From Aquificaceae bacterium (GTDB lineage Bacteria > Aquificota > Aquificia > Aquificales > Aquificaceae): 64,000 bases of DNA. Location of the stretch: assembly GCA_037481935.1 (NCBI GenBank), contig JBBFKQ010000001.1, forward strand, positions 18,741-82,740, written 5' to 3'. Shown here piece by piece: positions 55,388-64,000 of the stretch (position 1 is the stretch's first letter; every line of letters starts with the position of its first letter). Below the pieces are notes generated by a model. It was given only the letters and a program-made list of their open reading frames with translations. It had not been told where the DNA came from and did no database searches. The position numbers were made by a program, and so were the translations under genes.

Positions 55388-57462
55388 TGGAAAGAGTTTC
55401 TGCAAAGCTGGGAGAATCGGAGATTGTAATAGAGACTGGGCTCTACGCCAAACTTGCCGATGGTGCTGTTGTTGTTCGTCAGGGTGATACGGCGGTTCTG
55501 GTTACTGCGGTGATGTCGGAAGAGCCCGTTCAGGGCATAGACTTTGTCCCGCTTTCTGTGGACTACAGGGAGCAGTCCTCTGCATGGGGTAAAATCCCCG
55601 GAGGTTTTGTCAAGAGAGAGGGCAAGCCCACAGACAGGGAGGTGCTGGTCTCAAGGGTCATAGACAGACCCATAAGACCCATGCTTCCAGAGGGCTTTTT
55701 TCACGATGTGATAATCACAGCCCTGACCCTTTCGGCAGATGACAGATATGACCCGGATGTGCTTGCCATAACCGGTGCCTCTGCAGCCCTGCACATTTCA
55801 AGAATACCCTTCGAAGGTCCCATAGCGGGTGTTAGAGTTTGCAGGATAGATGGGCAGTTTGTGGCAAACCCCACCTACGAGGAGCGTCAGAAGGCAGACC
55901 TTGAGATAGTTATGGCGGGAAGCAAGGACGCCATAGTGATGGTGGAGGGCGGTGCAAAGGAGGTGGACGAGGATACGCTCACAGATGCTCTATACTTTGG
56001 ACTCCATGCAATTCAGGACATCATAAGGGCTCAGGAAGAGCTCAGAAGCAGGGTAGGCGTGACAAAGGTATCCTTTGAAGGTATGGAACTCCCTGAAGAC
56101 CTTCAGAGGGCTCTGGAGGATTTCTGCACGGAGGGCATATTCCAGTCTTTTAGCATAGCAGATAAGCGGGAAAGAAAGAACTTCCAGTCAAACCTGTTAA
56201 AGAGCTTTATAGAAAGCCATCAGGTGCCGGAGGAGCTTCATTTCAAGCTGAGCTACAACTACAAAAAGCTCATAAGCAAGCTCATGAGAAAGAAAGTGCT
56301 CCTTGAGGGTGTGCGTATTGACGGAAGGGGTCCAAAGGACATCCGGCCCATAAGTATAGAGGTTCATCCTTTTGAAAGGCCGCACGGAAGTGCCATATTC
56401 ACCAGGGGTCAGACTCAGGCTTTTGCCACTGCAACGCTGGGATCTCCAGAAGAAGCCCAGATGGTGGAAAGCATATACGAGGGAGAAACCTTCAAAAGGT
56501 TCATGCTCCACTACAACTTCCCTCCCTTCTCCACAGGAGAGGCAAAGCCCTGGGGTCCACCCAGAAGGAGAGAAATAGGGCATGGAGCCCTTGCAGAGAG
56601 GGCAATAGAGCCTCTCATACCACCAGAGACGGAGTTCCCCTACATCATAAGGGTGGTTTCCAACATCCTTGAGTCCAACGGATCCACCTCTATGGCAACC
56701 GTATGCGCCGGTTCTCTGGCTCTTTTTGATGCAGGAGTGCCCCTCAAAAAGCATGTGGCGGGCATAGCCATGGGGCTTATCATGGAAGGAGACAGGTATG
56801 CCATACTTTCAGACATACTGGGAGATGAGGACCAGCTTGGGGACATGGACTTCAAGGTGGCTGGCACAAAAGATGGAATCACCAGCGTGCAGATGGATAT
56901 AAAGGTAAAGGGCCTCAGAAAGGAAATCATGAAAGAAGCCCTTCAGCAGGCAAAAGAAGGAAGGCTCTACATACTGGAAAAGATGTACGGGGCAATGCCA
57001 GAGCCAAGAAAAGAGGTCTCCCCCTACGCACCTAAGATTGAGATAATCACCATACCCGAAGACAAGGCTCTTGTGGTTATAGGACCCGGTGGCAGGAACG
57101 TGAAAGAGTTTAGGGACAAGATGGGGGTATCTGTATGGGTGCATGAAGGTGGTAGAGTTTCTCTCACATCCAGCTCAAGGGAAGCTATAGAGGAAGTAAA
57201 GAGGGCAATTCAGAACCTTATTGCGGAAGTAGAGGTTGGAAAAGTGTATAAAGGGAAGGTCACAAGGGTAGAGCCCTATGGAGTCTTTGTGGAGATACTG
57301 CCCGGCAAGGTGGGACTTCTGCACGTGAGCAAGATGGAGGGTTATATTAAAGACGTGAGGGCCCGTTTCAGCGTGGGGGATGAGCTTCTGGTGAAGGTGC
57401 TCGAGGTGGACGAACAGGGAAGGGCGAAGCTAACCAACATGGGCATAAGGGAGCCGGCGTAG
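55384..57462 (+). CDS. pnp: Polyribonucleotide nucleotidyltransferase (PNPase)
   Basis: Phosphorolytic 3'-5' exoribonuclease. 692 residues: two RNase PH domains (first with [18 protein letters not shown]; second with [13 protein letters not shown]), a KH domain ([12 protein letters not shown]) and a C-terminal S1 domain ([26 protein letters not shown]). The final codons and the TAG stop lie inside the tRNA-Thr(CGT) gene: positions 57453-57462 are both pnp and the tRNA 5' acceptor strand, and the stop codon is tRNA nucleotides 8-10. Confidence 0.97.
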   Translation: MMERVSAKLGESEIVIETGLYAKLADGAVVVRQGDTAVLVTAVMSEEPVQGIDFVPLSVDYREQSSAWGKIPGGFVKREGKPTDREVLVSRVIDRPIRPMLPEGFFHDVIITALTLSADDRYDPDVLAITGASAALHISRIPFEGPIAGVRVCRIDGQFVANPTYEERQKADLEIVMAGSKDAIVMVEGGAKEVDEDTLTDALYFGLHAIQDIIRAQEELRSRVGVTKVSFEGMELPEDLQRALEDFCTEGIFQSFSIADKRERKNFQSNLLKSFIESHQVPEELHFKLSYNYKKLISKLMRKKVLLEGVRIDGRGPKDIRPISIEVHPFERPHGSAIFTRGQTQAFATATLGSPEEAQMVESIYEGETFKRFMLHYNFPPFSTGEAKPWGPPRRREIGHGALAERAIEPLIPPETEFPYIIRVVSNILESNGSTSMATVCAGSLALFDAGVPLKKHVAGIAMGLIMEGDRYAILSDILGDEDQLGDMDFKVAGTKDGITSVQMDIKVKGLRKEIMKEALQQAKEGRLYILEKMYGAMPEPRKEVSPYAPKIEIITIPEDKALVVIGPGGRNVKEFRDKMGVSVWVHEGGRVSLTSSSREAIEEVKRAIQNLIAEVEVGKVYKGKVTRVEPYGVFVEILPGKVGLLHVSKMEGYIKDVRARFSVGDELLVKVLEVDEQGRAKLTNMGIREPA

Positions 57463-57524
57463 CTCAGAGGCAGAGCGAGGCACTCGTAATGCCTAGGCCG
57501 TGGGTTCAAATCCCACCGCCGGCT
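57453..57524 (+). tRNA. tRNA-Thr (anticodon CGT), overlapping the end of pnp
   Basis: 72 nt: acceptor GCCGGCG/CGCCGGC, D stem GCTC/GAGC, anticodon stem AGGCA/TGCCT with loop CTCGTAA, T stem GTGGG/CCCAC, discriminator T, no encoded CCA. It is sandwiched between pnp (10-bp overlap) and dut (11 nt after it), so it must be cut out of a pnp-dut transcript. It is the third threonine tRNA in the window. Confidence 0.97.
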
Positions 57525-57535
57525 TGGAGAAGACC

Positions 57536-57982
57536 ATGAAGATAAAGGTCAAGAGGCTTCCACACTCAGAGGGACTCCCACTGCCCTTTTATGCCACAGA
57601 GCATGCCTCTGGCATGGACCTGCTGGCTGCAGTCTATGAGCCCCTAGTTCTAAGGCCCCTGCAGAGGGTCCTCGTGCCCACAGGCATCGTAATTGAGCTG
57701 CCACAGGGCTACGAAGCTCAGATAAGACCGAGAAGTGGCCTCGCCATAAGACACGGCATAACCCTTCTCAATACCCCAGGTACCATAGATGCGGACTACA
57801 GAGGGGAGATAAAGGTGATTCTCATAAACCTCGGGGAAGAGGGCTTTACCATAAACAGAGGGGACAGAATAGCGCAGATGGTCATATGTCCTGTGGTAAA
57901 GGTGGAGCTGGAGGAGGTGGAGGAACTCAGCGATACACATAGGTCTGATGGAGGCTTTGGCTCAACGGGATATAATATATAG
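57536..57982 (+). CDS. dut: dUTP diphosphatase
   Basis: 148 residues, trimeric dUTPase with all motifs in order: [44 protein letters not shown] and the C-terminal GGFGSTG. The start is chosen by GGAG 6 nt upstream, located 1 nt after the tRNA 3' end; an upstream frame overlaps the tRNA. Co-transcription with pnp and the tRNA is likely. Confidence 0.96.
   Translation: MKIKVKRLPHSEGLPLPFYATEHASGMDLLAAVYEPLVLRPLQRVLVPTGIVIELPQGYEAQIRPRSGLAIRHGITLLNTPGTIDADYRGEIKVILINLGEEGFTINRGDRIAQMVICPVVKVELEEVEELSDTHRSDGGFGSTGYNI
57971..57976 (+). promoter_or_regulatory. -10 element for the CPA2 antiporter
   Basis: TATAAT inside the end of dut, 9 nt before the ATG at 57986. There is no ribosome-binding site in front of that ATG. 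Confidence 0.45.
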
Positions 57983-57985
57983 GCC

Positions 57986-59173
57986 ATGGACCTTCATACC
58001 ATATTCCTCTATCTTGCCATAATACTGTTTCTCGCCAGAATAATAGGAGACACCTTTGGAAGGCTCGGGCTTCCCCCGGTTCTGGGGGAGATACTGGTGG
58101 GTGTTATCCTCGGAAAGAGTGCCCTGGGGCTTATTGAGCCCAGTGAGGTTATAAGACTTCTTGCAGAGATAGGGGTAATACTTCTTCTTTTTCACATCGG
58201 CCTTGAGGCAGACATAAACCAGCTGAAAAAGGTTGGTATTTCAGCCTTTGTGGTGGCTACTGTGGGGGCTTTTACGCCCATGGCGCTTGGAACACTCCTG
58301 AGCTACTACGCGCTTAACCTGCCCCTTACCGTTTCCCTCTTTATAGGCGGAACGCTGACCGCCACCAGCATAGGCATAACGGTAAGGGTGCTCGATGACC
58401 TCGGGAAGATGAAGGAGAGGTTTGCCCAGATTGTTCTGGGTGCGGCGGTGCTTGATGACATCTTTGGGGTTATAGTGCTTGCAGGGCTGTATGAATTTTC
58501 AAGGGAGGGCGTGGTTCACTTTGATGCCCTTACCATGCTCATTTTGTATATTGCCACCTTCTTCATCTTCTCGCCCATACTTGCCCAGATTCTTGCAAGG
58601 ATAATAGCCATGCTATCAAGAAAGCTAAGAACGGAGGACTTCATACCACCTACAGTGGTTGCCACCATATTCCTCTTTGCCTTTCTTGCTCATGAGGTGG
58701 GCTCTCCGGAAATACTGGGTGCCTTTACCGCAGGACTTGCCCTCTCAAGACGTTTTGCCCTACCCTTTGCCCTCTTTTTGAGAACTGATGAAAGGCTCGC
58801 CCACAAGGTGGAGCATACCATAATGCCCCTTGTATGGGTCCTCACGCCCATATTCTTCGTGTATGTGGGTCTTCAGCTCAACCTCAAGGCGATAGACTTT
58901 TCCTCAGCAAAGTTCTGGACGCTATCGGCGCTAATACTGCTTGTGGCAATCGTGGGTAAGGTCATCTCTGGCTTTTTTGTCAGCGGCACCATGAGGGAGA
59001 AGCTCCTTGTTGGCTTTTCCATGCTGCCCAGGGGCGAGGTGGGGCTCATCTTTGCAGAGTTTGGAAGGCAGAGCAAGCTCTATGATGACACACTATACGC
59101 AGTTGTTATCTTTGTGGTGGCGGTCACCACACTGATGGCACCCATCGTGCTCAAATACCTTGCAAGAGAATGA
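57986..59173 (+). CDS. CPA2-family cation/proton antiporter
   Basis: 395 residues with about twelve to thirteen membrane helices. Motifs: GLPPVLGEILVGVILG, LLLFHIGLEADI and the ion-binding AVLDDIFGVIVL helix typical of KefB/NapA-like antiporters. There is no TrkA-N regulatory domain, so it is the short form. It probably exchanges Na+ or K+ for H+. The stop overlaps queA by 4 bp. Confidence 0.9.
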   Translation: MDLHTIFLYLAIILFLARIIGDTFGRLGLPPVLGEILVGVILGKSALGLIEPSEVIRLLAEIGVILLLFHIGLEADINQLKKVGISAFVVATVGAFTPMALGTLLSYYALNLPLTVSLFIGGTLTATSIGITVRVLDDLGKMKERFAQIVLGAAVLDDIFGVIVLAGLYEFSREGVVHFDALTMLILYIATFFIFSPILAQILARIIAMLSRKLRTEDFIPPTVVATIFLFAFLAHEVGSPEILGAFTAGLALSRRFALPFALFLRTDERLAHKVEHTIMPLVWVLTPIFFVYVGLQLNLKAIDFSSAKFWTLSALILLVAIVGKVISGFFVSGTMREKLLVGFSMLPRGEVGLIFAEFGRQSKLYDDTLYAVVIFVVAVTTLMAPIVLKYLARE

Positions 59174-60174
59174 AGGTAGAAGACTTTGACTATCACCTTC
59201 CGGAGGACCTCATAGCAAAGTATCCAGCCCAGCCAAGACACAGTGCAAGGCTCATGGTGCTTGATAGAAAGGACCAGAGCTTAAGGCACGACACCTTCTG
59301 GAACCTGCCCCTTTACCTTCAGGAGGGGGACCTTCTTGTCTTTAACAACTCAAAGGTTCTGCCCGCAAGGCTCTATGGAAGAAAGCCCACAGGTGGAAGG
59401 GTGGAGGTGCTTCTTACAGACTTTATCAGCAGGGAGGAGTGGTATGCACTCATAGGAGGCAGGGGCATAAGGGAAGGTCTCAGCATTGAGGTTGCGGAGG
59501 ACCTTAGGGTGGAGATATTAGAGCACCTTGAGGAAGGACGCTTCCGTGTCAGGCTTCACTCTCCTGACCCCATAAAAGCCCTTGACAGACATGGGAAGAT
59601 TCCCATACCACCATACCTGAAAAGAGAAGAAGAGCCATTAGACAGGGTTTACTATCAGACAGTTTTTGCCCAGATGGAAGGCTCTGTGGCGGCGCCCACC
59701 GCCAGCCTGCACTTTTCTGAAGAGCTTCTTAAAAGGCTTGAGGAGCATGGCATAAAAAGGACCTTCATAACCCTTCATATATCCTACGGCACCTTTAAGC
59801 CTGTAAGGGTTCAGGAGGTGGAGCTGCACAGGGTGGACCCTGAGTATGTGAAGGTCTCGGAGGAGGCGGTAAGAGCCATAAGAGAGGCAAAAGCCCTGGG
59901 CAGGAGGGTTGTGGCTGTAGGCACCACAGTGGTTAGAGCCTTAGAAACTGCAGGCTATGAGCCTTTTGAGGGATGGACGGACCTGTATGTATATCCGGGA
60001 TACAGCTTCAGGGTGGTGGACGCCCTTATCACCAACTTCCACCTTCCAAGGTCTTCTCTCCTCTTTCTTGTCTGTGCCTTTGGAGGTAGGGAGTTTATAC
60101 TCAGGGCTTACGAAGAGGCTGTAAGGGAGAAATACAGGTTTTACAGCTACGGGGATGGGATGCTTATACTCTGA
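59170..60174 (+). CDS. queA: tRNA preQ1(34) S-adenosylmethionine ribosyltransferase-isomerase
   Basis: 334 residues, makes epoxyqueuosine on tRNA. Characteristic motifs DYHLPEDLIAKYPAQPR, LPARLYGRKPTGG, the GSVAAPTASLHF segment and ITNFHLPRSSLL. ATGA overlap with the antiporter gene. Ends directly against the convergent guaB with no base between. Confidence 0.95.
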   Translation: MKVEDFDYHLPEDLIAKYPAQPRHSARLMVLDRKDQSLRHDTFWNLPLYLQEGDLLVFNNSKVLPARLYGRKPTGGRVEVLLTDFISREEWYALIGGRGIREGLSIEVAEDLRVEILEHLEEGRFRVRLHSPDPIKALDRHGKIPIPPYLKREEEPLDRVYYQTVFAQMEGSVAAPTASLHFSEELLKRLEEHGIKRTFITLHISYGTFKPVRVQEVELHRVDPEYVKVSEEAVRAIREAKALGRRVVAVGTTVVRALETAGYEPFEGWTDLYVYPGYSFRVVDALITNFHLPRSSLLFLVCAFGGREFILRAYEEAVREKYRFYSYGDGMLIL

Positions 60175-61635
<1,461 letters not shown>

Positions 61636-61638
61636 TTA

Positions 61639-61644
61639 ATTATA
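61639..61644 (-). promoter_or_regulatory. -10 element for guaB built on the upstream stop codon
   Basis: Minus strand TATAAT (61644-61639) includes the TAA stop of the sigma-54 activator (61642-61640) and ends 6 nt before the guaB ATG. No ribosome-binding site, so guaB probably has a leaderless transcript of its own. Confidence 0.5.
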
Positions 61645-62980
61645 TTCCAACCTCTATTTCATACTGTCTTATCTTTCTGTAGAGATTGGAGAGGTCTATA
61701 CCTATGGCTTCTGCAGTCTTTTTCAGGTCGTAGCCATATTCTCTGAGTTTGCGTTCTATAAACAGCCTTTCAAAGCCCTGCCTTGCCTTTCTAAGGTCCT
61801 TTTCCATCAGCAGTGAGTTTATATCCTCCGGCTCATGGTCAAAGCCAAGAAGGCTTCTCAGGTCTTTTTCCGTTATCTGCGTGCCCTCATGAAGTATGGC
61901 GAGCCTTTCCATGAGGTTTTTAAGCTCCCTCACGTTGCCCTTCCACTGGTAGGTCTCAAGGAGTCTCTTTGCCCCCTCGCTGAGATATTTGGGAGGCTTG
62001 CCATATTCTTTTAGAAACCTGCTCAGAAAATGCTCTGCCAGCAGGGCTATATCTTCGCCCCTTTCTCTGAGAGGTGGCAGAGTTATCACAAAGGTAGATA
62101 TGCGGTGGTAAAGGTCCTCTCTGAAGTTGCCCTTTTTTACCTCTTCCTGCAGGTTTTTGTTGGTAGCACACACAAGCCTGAAGTCTGACCTTATCACCTG
62201 ATTGCCCCCAAGCCTTGTGAACTCCCTTGTTTCAATCACCCTCAGGAGTTTTGCCTGAGCCTTCTGGCTCAGCTCTGAAACCTCATCAAGAAAAAGAGTT
62301 CCGCCGTGTGCCAGCTCAATCTTTCCCAGCTTCCTCTGGCTTGCGGAGGTAAAGGCCCCCTTCTCGTAGCCGAAGAGCTCCGCCTCCACCAGTTCATCAG
62401 GAAGCCCCGCGCAGTTTATGTCCACAAAGGGACCTTCTGACCTTTCTGAAAGGCTGTGAATTCTTCTGGCTACAAGCTCCTTTCCCGTCCCACTCTCGCC
62501 CAGAATCAGGATGCTGGCACCGGTAGGTGCCACCTTGCTTATGAGCTCCTTTACCTGAAGGATTTGCCTGCTGTTGCCCAGAATAGGGTCTTCTTCCTCC
62601 TCCCTCCTTGACCTTATGCTTTCCCTGAGAGACCTCTCCACAGTGGTTATGAGCCTATCCATGGAGAAGGGCTTTTCTAAAAAGTCGTAGGCACCTTCCT
62701 TAACCGCCCTTACCGCATGCTCCGTTTTGCCATGTCCCGTTATCACTATTACCGCAGAGCCCGGGAGCTTTTCCTTCAGATAGGATATGTATTCAAGACC
62801 GTTTCCATCGGGAAGCCACAGGTCCAGAAGCACGCAGTGAAAGAAGCTCCTCTCCACCCTATCCTTCATGGACTTAATGCTGTCGGCGGTAAAGACCCTG
62901 TATCCCTCCTCCTCAAGAATGCTCCTGAGCGTTTCCCTAATGGATCTTTCGTCGTCCACAACAAGGATGCTGGCTTCCAT
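61640..62980 (-). CDS. NtrC-family sigma-54-dependent response regulator
   Basis: 446 residues: receiver domain with phospho-acceptor Asp53 (LLDLWLPDGNG), AAA+ domain with Walker A GESGTGKE (160-167) and Walker B GTLFLDEV, and a C-terminal Fis-type helix-turn-helix (LKKTAEAIGIDLSNLYRKI). The sigma-54-contacting loop reads GAFTSA (207-212) instead of the usual GAFTGA. No sensor kinase is adjacent. It lies between pgl and guaB with -10 elements on both sides, so its target is not evident. Possibly NtrX-like. Confidence 0.93.
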   Translation of the reverse strand: MEASILVVDDERSIRETLRSILEEEGYRVFTADSIKSMKDRVERSFFHCVLLDLWLPDGNGLEYISYLKEKLPGSAVIVITGHGKTEHAVRAVKEGAYDFLEKPFSMDRLITTVERSLRESIRSRREEEEDPILGNSRQILQVKELISKVAPTGASILILGESGTGKELVARRIHSLSERSEGPFVDINCAGLPDELVEAELFGYEKGAFTSASQRKLGKIELAHGGTLFLDEVSELSQKAQAKLLRVIETREFTRLGGNQVIRSDFRLVCATNKNLQEEVKKGNFREDLYHRISTFVITLPPLRERGEDIALLAEHFLSRFLKEYGKPPKYLSEGAKRLLETYQWKGNVRELKNLMERLAILHEGTQITEKDLRSLLGFDHEPEDINSLLMEKDLRKARQGFERLFIERKLREYGYDLKKTAEAIGIDLSNLYRKIRQYEIEVGI

Positions 62981-62986
62981 AGGAAA

Positions 62987-62992
62987 ATTATA
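62987..62992 (-). promoter_or_regulatory. -10 element for the sigma-54 activator built on the pgl stop codon
   Basis: Minus strand TATAAT (62992-62987) contains the pgl TAA stop and ends 6 nt before the ATG at 62980. No Shine-Dalgarno sequence. Confidence 0.5.
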
Positions 62993-63632
62993 AAAGGTCA
63001 GTGAATATGCATGTCTTCAGCATTCCCCTGACCCTGCCTGCCGGAATTTTTTCACCTCTGAGCATGGCTTCAAGAGCAGGCCTTTTTTCTTCTCCCTTTA
63101 GGAAAAAGACAACTACGCAGGTAGAGTTCAGATACTCCTCCTTGAGGGACAGCCTCAAAAGTCCATCGGGAGACCTGCTCATGCATACCTTTGGACTCAC
63201 ATCCTCACATTCAACACCCGGGAAGAGAGATGCAGTGTGACCGTCCGCACCCACACCCAGAAGGGCTATATGAAGCCTCCGAGGCAGCTGAAAGCTGTAA
63301 TCCATAGCACACTCCTCCGGAGACATCTCCGTCTTGAAAAAGGCAAGCCTTGCCCTCTCACCCAGAGCTTCCCTGACAGCTCTGTAGTTGCTAAGTTCAG
63401 AAGAGAGGGGAACATACCTCTCGTCAGTGAGGTAAAACCTCAGCCTCTCCCACGAAAGCCTCTCTCTGGAGAGCATCCTGTAAAGCTCAAGAGGTGTTCT
63501 GCCACCTGCAAGAGCTATATGACAGACCCTTTCCCTCCTCAGAAAAAGCCCGGAAACTCTCCTGAGAAAACTAAGAAGAAGGGCATCCACCCTCGGAGAG
63601 GAAAAAACCGCATACTTTTTGTTGACAGGCAT
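62988..63632 (-). CDS. pgl: 6-phosphogluconolactonase
   Basis: 214 residues of the DevB/NagB-like fold: HIALAGGRTPLELY, FYLTDERYVPLSS, and the hallmark LLGVGADGHTASLFPG. It hydrolyses 6-phosphogluconolactone in the oxidative pentose phosphate pathway. TATAAT lies 8 nt before the ATG without a ribosome-binding site. No zwf or gnd is adjacent in the window. Confidence 0.9.
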   Translation of the reverse strand: MPVNKKYAVFSSPRVDALLLSFLRRVSGLFLRRERVCHIALAGGRTPLELYRMLSRERLSWERLRFYLTDERYVPLSSELSNYRAVREALGERARLAFFKTEMSPEECAMDYSFQLPRRLHIALLGVGADGHTASLFPGVECEDVSPKVCMSRSPDGLLRLSLKEEYLNSTCVVVFFLKGEEKRPALEAMLRGEKIPAGRVRGMLKTCIFTDLL

Positions 63633-63640
63633 GTGTTATA

Positions 63641-63671
63641 ATTATACAAACAGGTAGGGAGTTTAACTCCC
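63641..63671 (-). promoter_or_regulatory. pgl promoter with an upstream palindrome
   Basis: Minus strand TATAAT (63646-63641) is followed after 8 nt by the pgl ATG. The perfect 15-bp palindrome GGGAGTTTAACTCCC (63657-63671) sits ten bases upstream of the -10, over the position where a -35 would be, as an activator or repressor site would. No other -35 is convincing. Confidence 0.55.
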
Positions 63672-63792
63672 TTGACATCTTGGCAACTGAATTGGGCTTT
63701 TTAAATCCAGAGAAGAGGGAGCTTTCTGCCTGTAAGGCCTATTCTCTGTGTTTTCCCTTTTTCTGAGCCTTGCCTTTCATAGTCTTTATTAT

Positions 63793-63830
63793 GCCATACG
63801 ACCGTATGACCATATGACCATACGTATGGC
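63793..63830. repeat. Short tandem and inverted repeats
   Basis: Outer arms GCCATACG (63793-63800) and CGTATGGC (63823-63830) are a perfect inverted repeat. Between and within them the 8-bp unit ATACGACC / GTATGACC / ATATGACC occurs three times in a row (63796-63819). Further TTACGG and GGTATGGC copies follow to 63853. It is iteron-like in form; function unknown. Confidence 0.6.
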
Positions 63831-63964
63831 TTTACGGTTTTACGGCGGTATGGCGTGTGCTTCTGAGCGTTGAAAGACAGAGCTCTGAACTTGACAACAA
63901 CACACTCAAGTCTGCAGAACCTCCGACTTCTGGCAAATAACCCCCTTTTGAGAGGGGTGGGGGG

Positions 63965-63993
63965 TTGACAAAAGGCTTGATATTTCTTATTAT
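63965..63993 (+). promoter_or_regulatory. Strong sigma-70 promoter reading out of the window
   Basis: TTGACA (63965-63970), 17-bp spacer, TATTAT (63988-63993), eleven of twelve consensus positions. The transcript would start just beyond the window end; the gene served is not visible. Confidence 0.75.
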
Positions 63994-64000
63994 TTCTAAG

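Larger units (their letters stand above)
63672..64000. other. Intergenic region without a gene
   Basis: No ORF with credible start and length is seen on either strand. It contains two TTGACA hexamers on the plus strand (63672-63677 and 63893-63898) without matching -10s, a cluster of short repeats (63793-63853), the small hairpin ACCCC-CTTTTGAGA-GGGGT before a G-rich run, and a good promoter at its end. Confidence 0.7.

Noticed and set aside
63672-63700. Plus-strand promoter starting at TTGACA 63672
   Set aside because: No -10-like hexamer at 16-18 bp spacing.

Overview
The window is an ordinary, very compact stretch of a thermophilic bacterial chromosome. The best fit is the family Aquificaceae (Hydrogenobacter / Thermocrinis / Aquifex relatives). 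Lineage-specific signs are: NusG with the large domain insertion known from Aquifex; an rpoB-rpoC-rpsL-rpsG-fusA-tuf gene order; a short family A DNA polymerase with a 3'-5' exonuclease but no 5' nuclease domain; a histidine-phosphatase-type phosphoserine phosphatase closely resembling the Hydrogenobacter thermophilus enzyme; and heavy use of AGG/AGA arginine codons. I see no insertion sequence, prophage or CRISPR array.

Region 1 (1-18174, all minus strand) is the transcription/translation super-operon. Read in its own direction it is tRNA-Thr(UGU), tRNA-Tyr, tRNA-Gly, tRNA-Thr(GGU), tuf, rpmG, tRNA-Trp, secE, nusG, a coiled-coil ORF, rplK, rplA, rplJ, rplL, then an attenuator-like hairpin plus a consensus promoter, then rpoB, rpoC, rpsL, rpsG, fusA and a second tuf that runs off the window. 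This is the Escherichia coli tufB-secE-nusG-rplKAJL-rpoBC layout fused to the str operon.

Region 2 (18213-24144, plus) holds a possible 35-residue ORF, a radical SAM protein, a CDF cation transporter with a NifX-like tail, pyrC, tyrA and a Tat-exported PhoD-type phosphatase preceded by a Pho-box-like direct repeat. A cupin and a HEAT/zinc-ribbon protein lie opposite. Region 3 (24812-29861, plus) is serS, ileS and an NrnA-like DHH phosphoesterase. Region 4 (35818-29829, minus) is one tightly overlapped operon: class V aminotransferase, phosphoserine phosphatase, a large exported TPR protein, exbB, exbD and a DUF218 protein.

Region 5 (35839-46497) is the most accessory-like. It has an EamA transporter, a gamma-carbonic-anhydrase-like protein, a propeller-like unknown, and a PfpI / flavodoxin / molybdenum hydroxylase / thioesterase operon. 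An HxlR regulator follows, then an operon of a membrane protein, a CDGSH Fe-S protein, a methyltransferase, a quinone reductase, a nitroreductase and TauE. Region 6 (46502-60174) carries aroA, a coiled-coil PD-(D/E)XK-like protein, an acetyltransferase, polA, flgH, flgI, rnr (minus), rpsO, pnp, tRNA-Thr(CGU), dut, a CPA2 antiporter and queA. Region 7 (60175-63632, minus) is pgl, a sigma-54 activator and guaB, followed by 368 bases without a gene.

The most interesting signal is architectural. About seventeen genes have a -10-like hexamer (TATAAT/TAAAAT/TATTTT/TAGAAT) ending 6-9 nt before the start codon and no Shine-Dalgarno sequence, which is the signature of leaderless mRNA. Genes inside operons carry GGAGG-type sites. 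In several cases the -10 contains the stop codon of the upstream gene; at four divergent junctions the two -10s overlap as a symmetric bidirectional promoter. All six convergent gene pairs overlap or abut, leaving no room for terminators. Two protein genes (rpmG, pnp) end with a stop codon inside a tRNA gene, so tRNA processing should cut their mRNAs.
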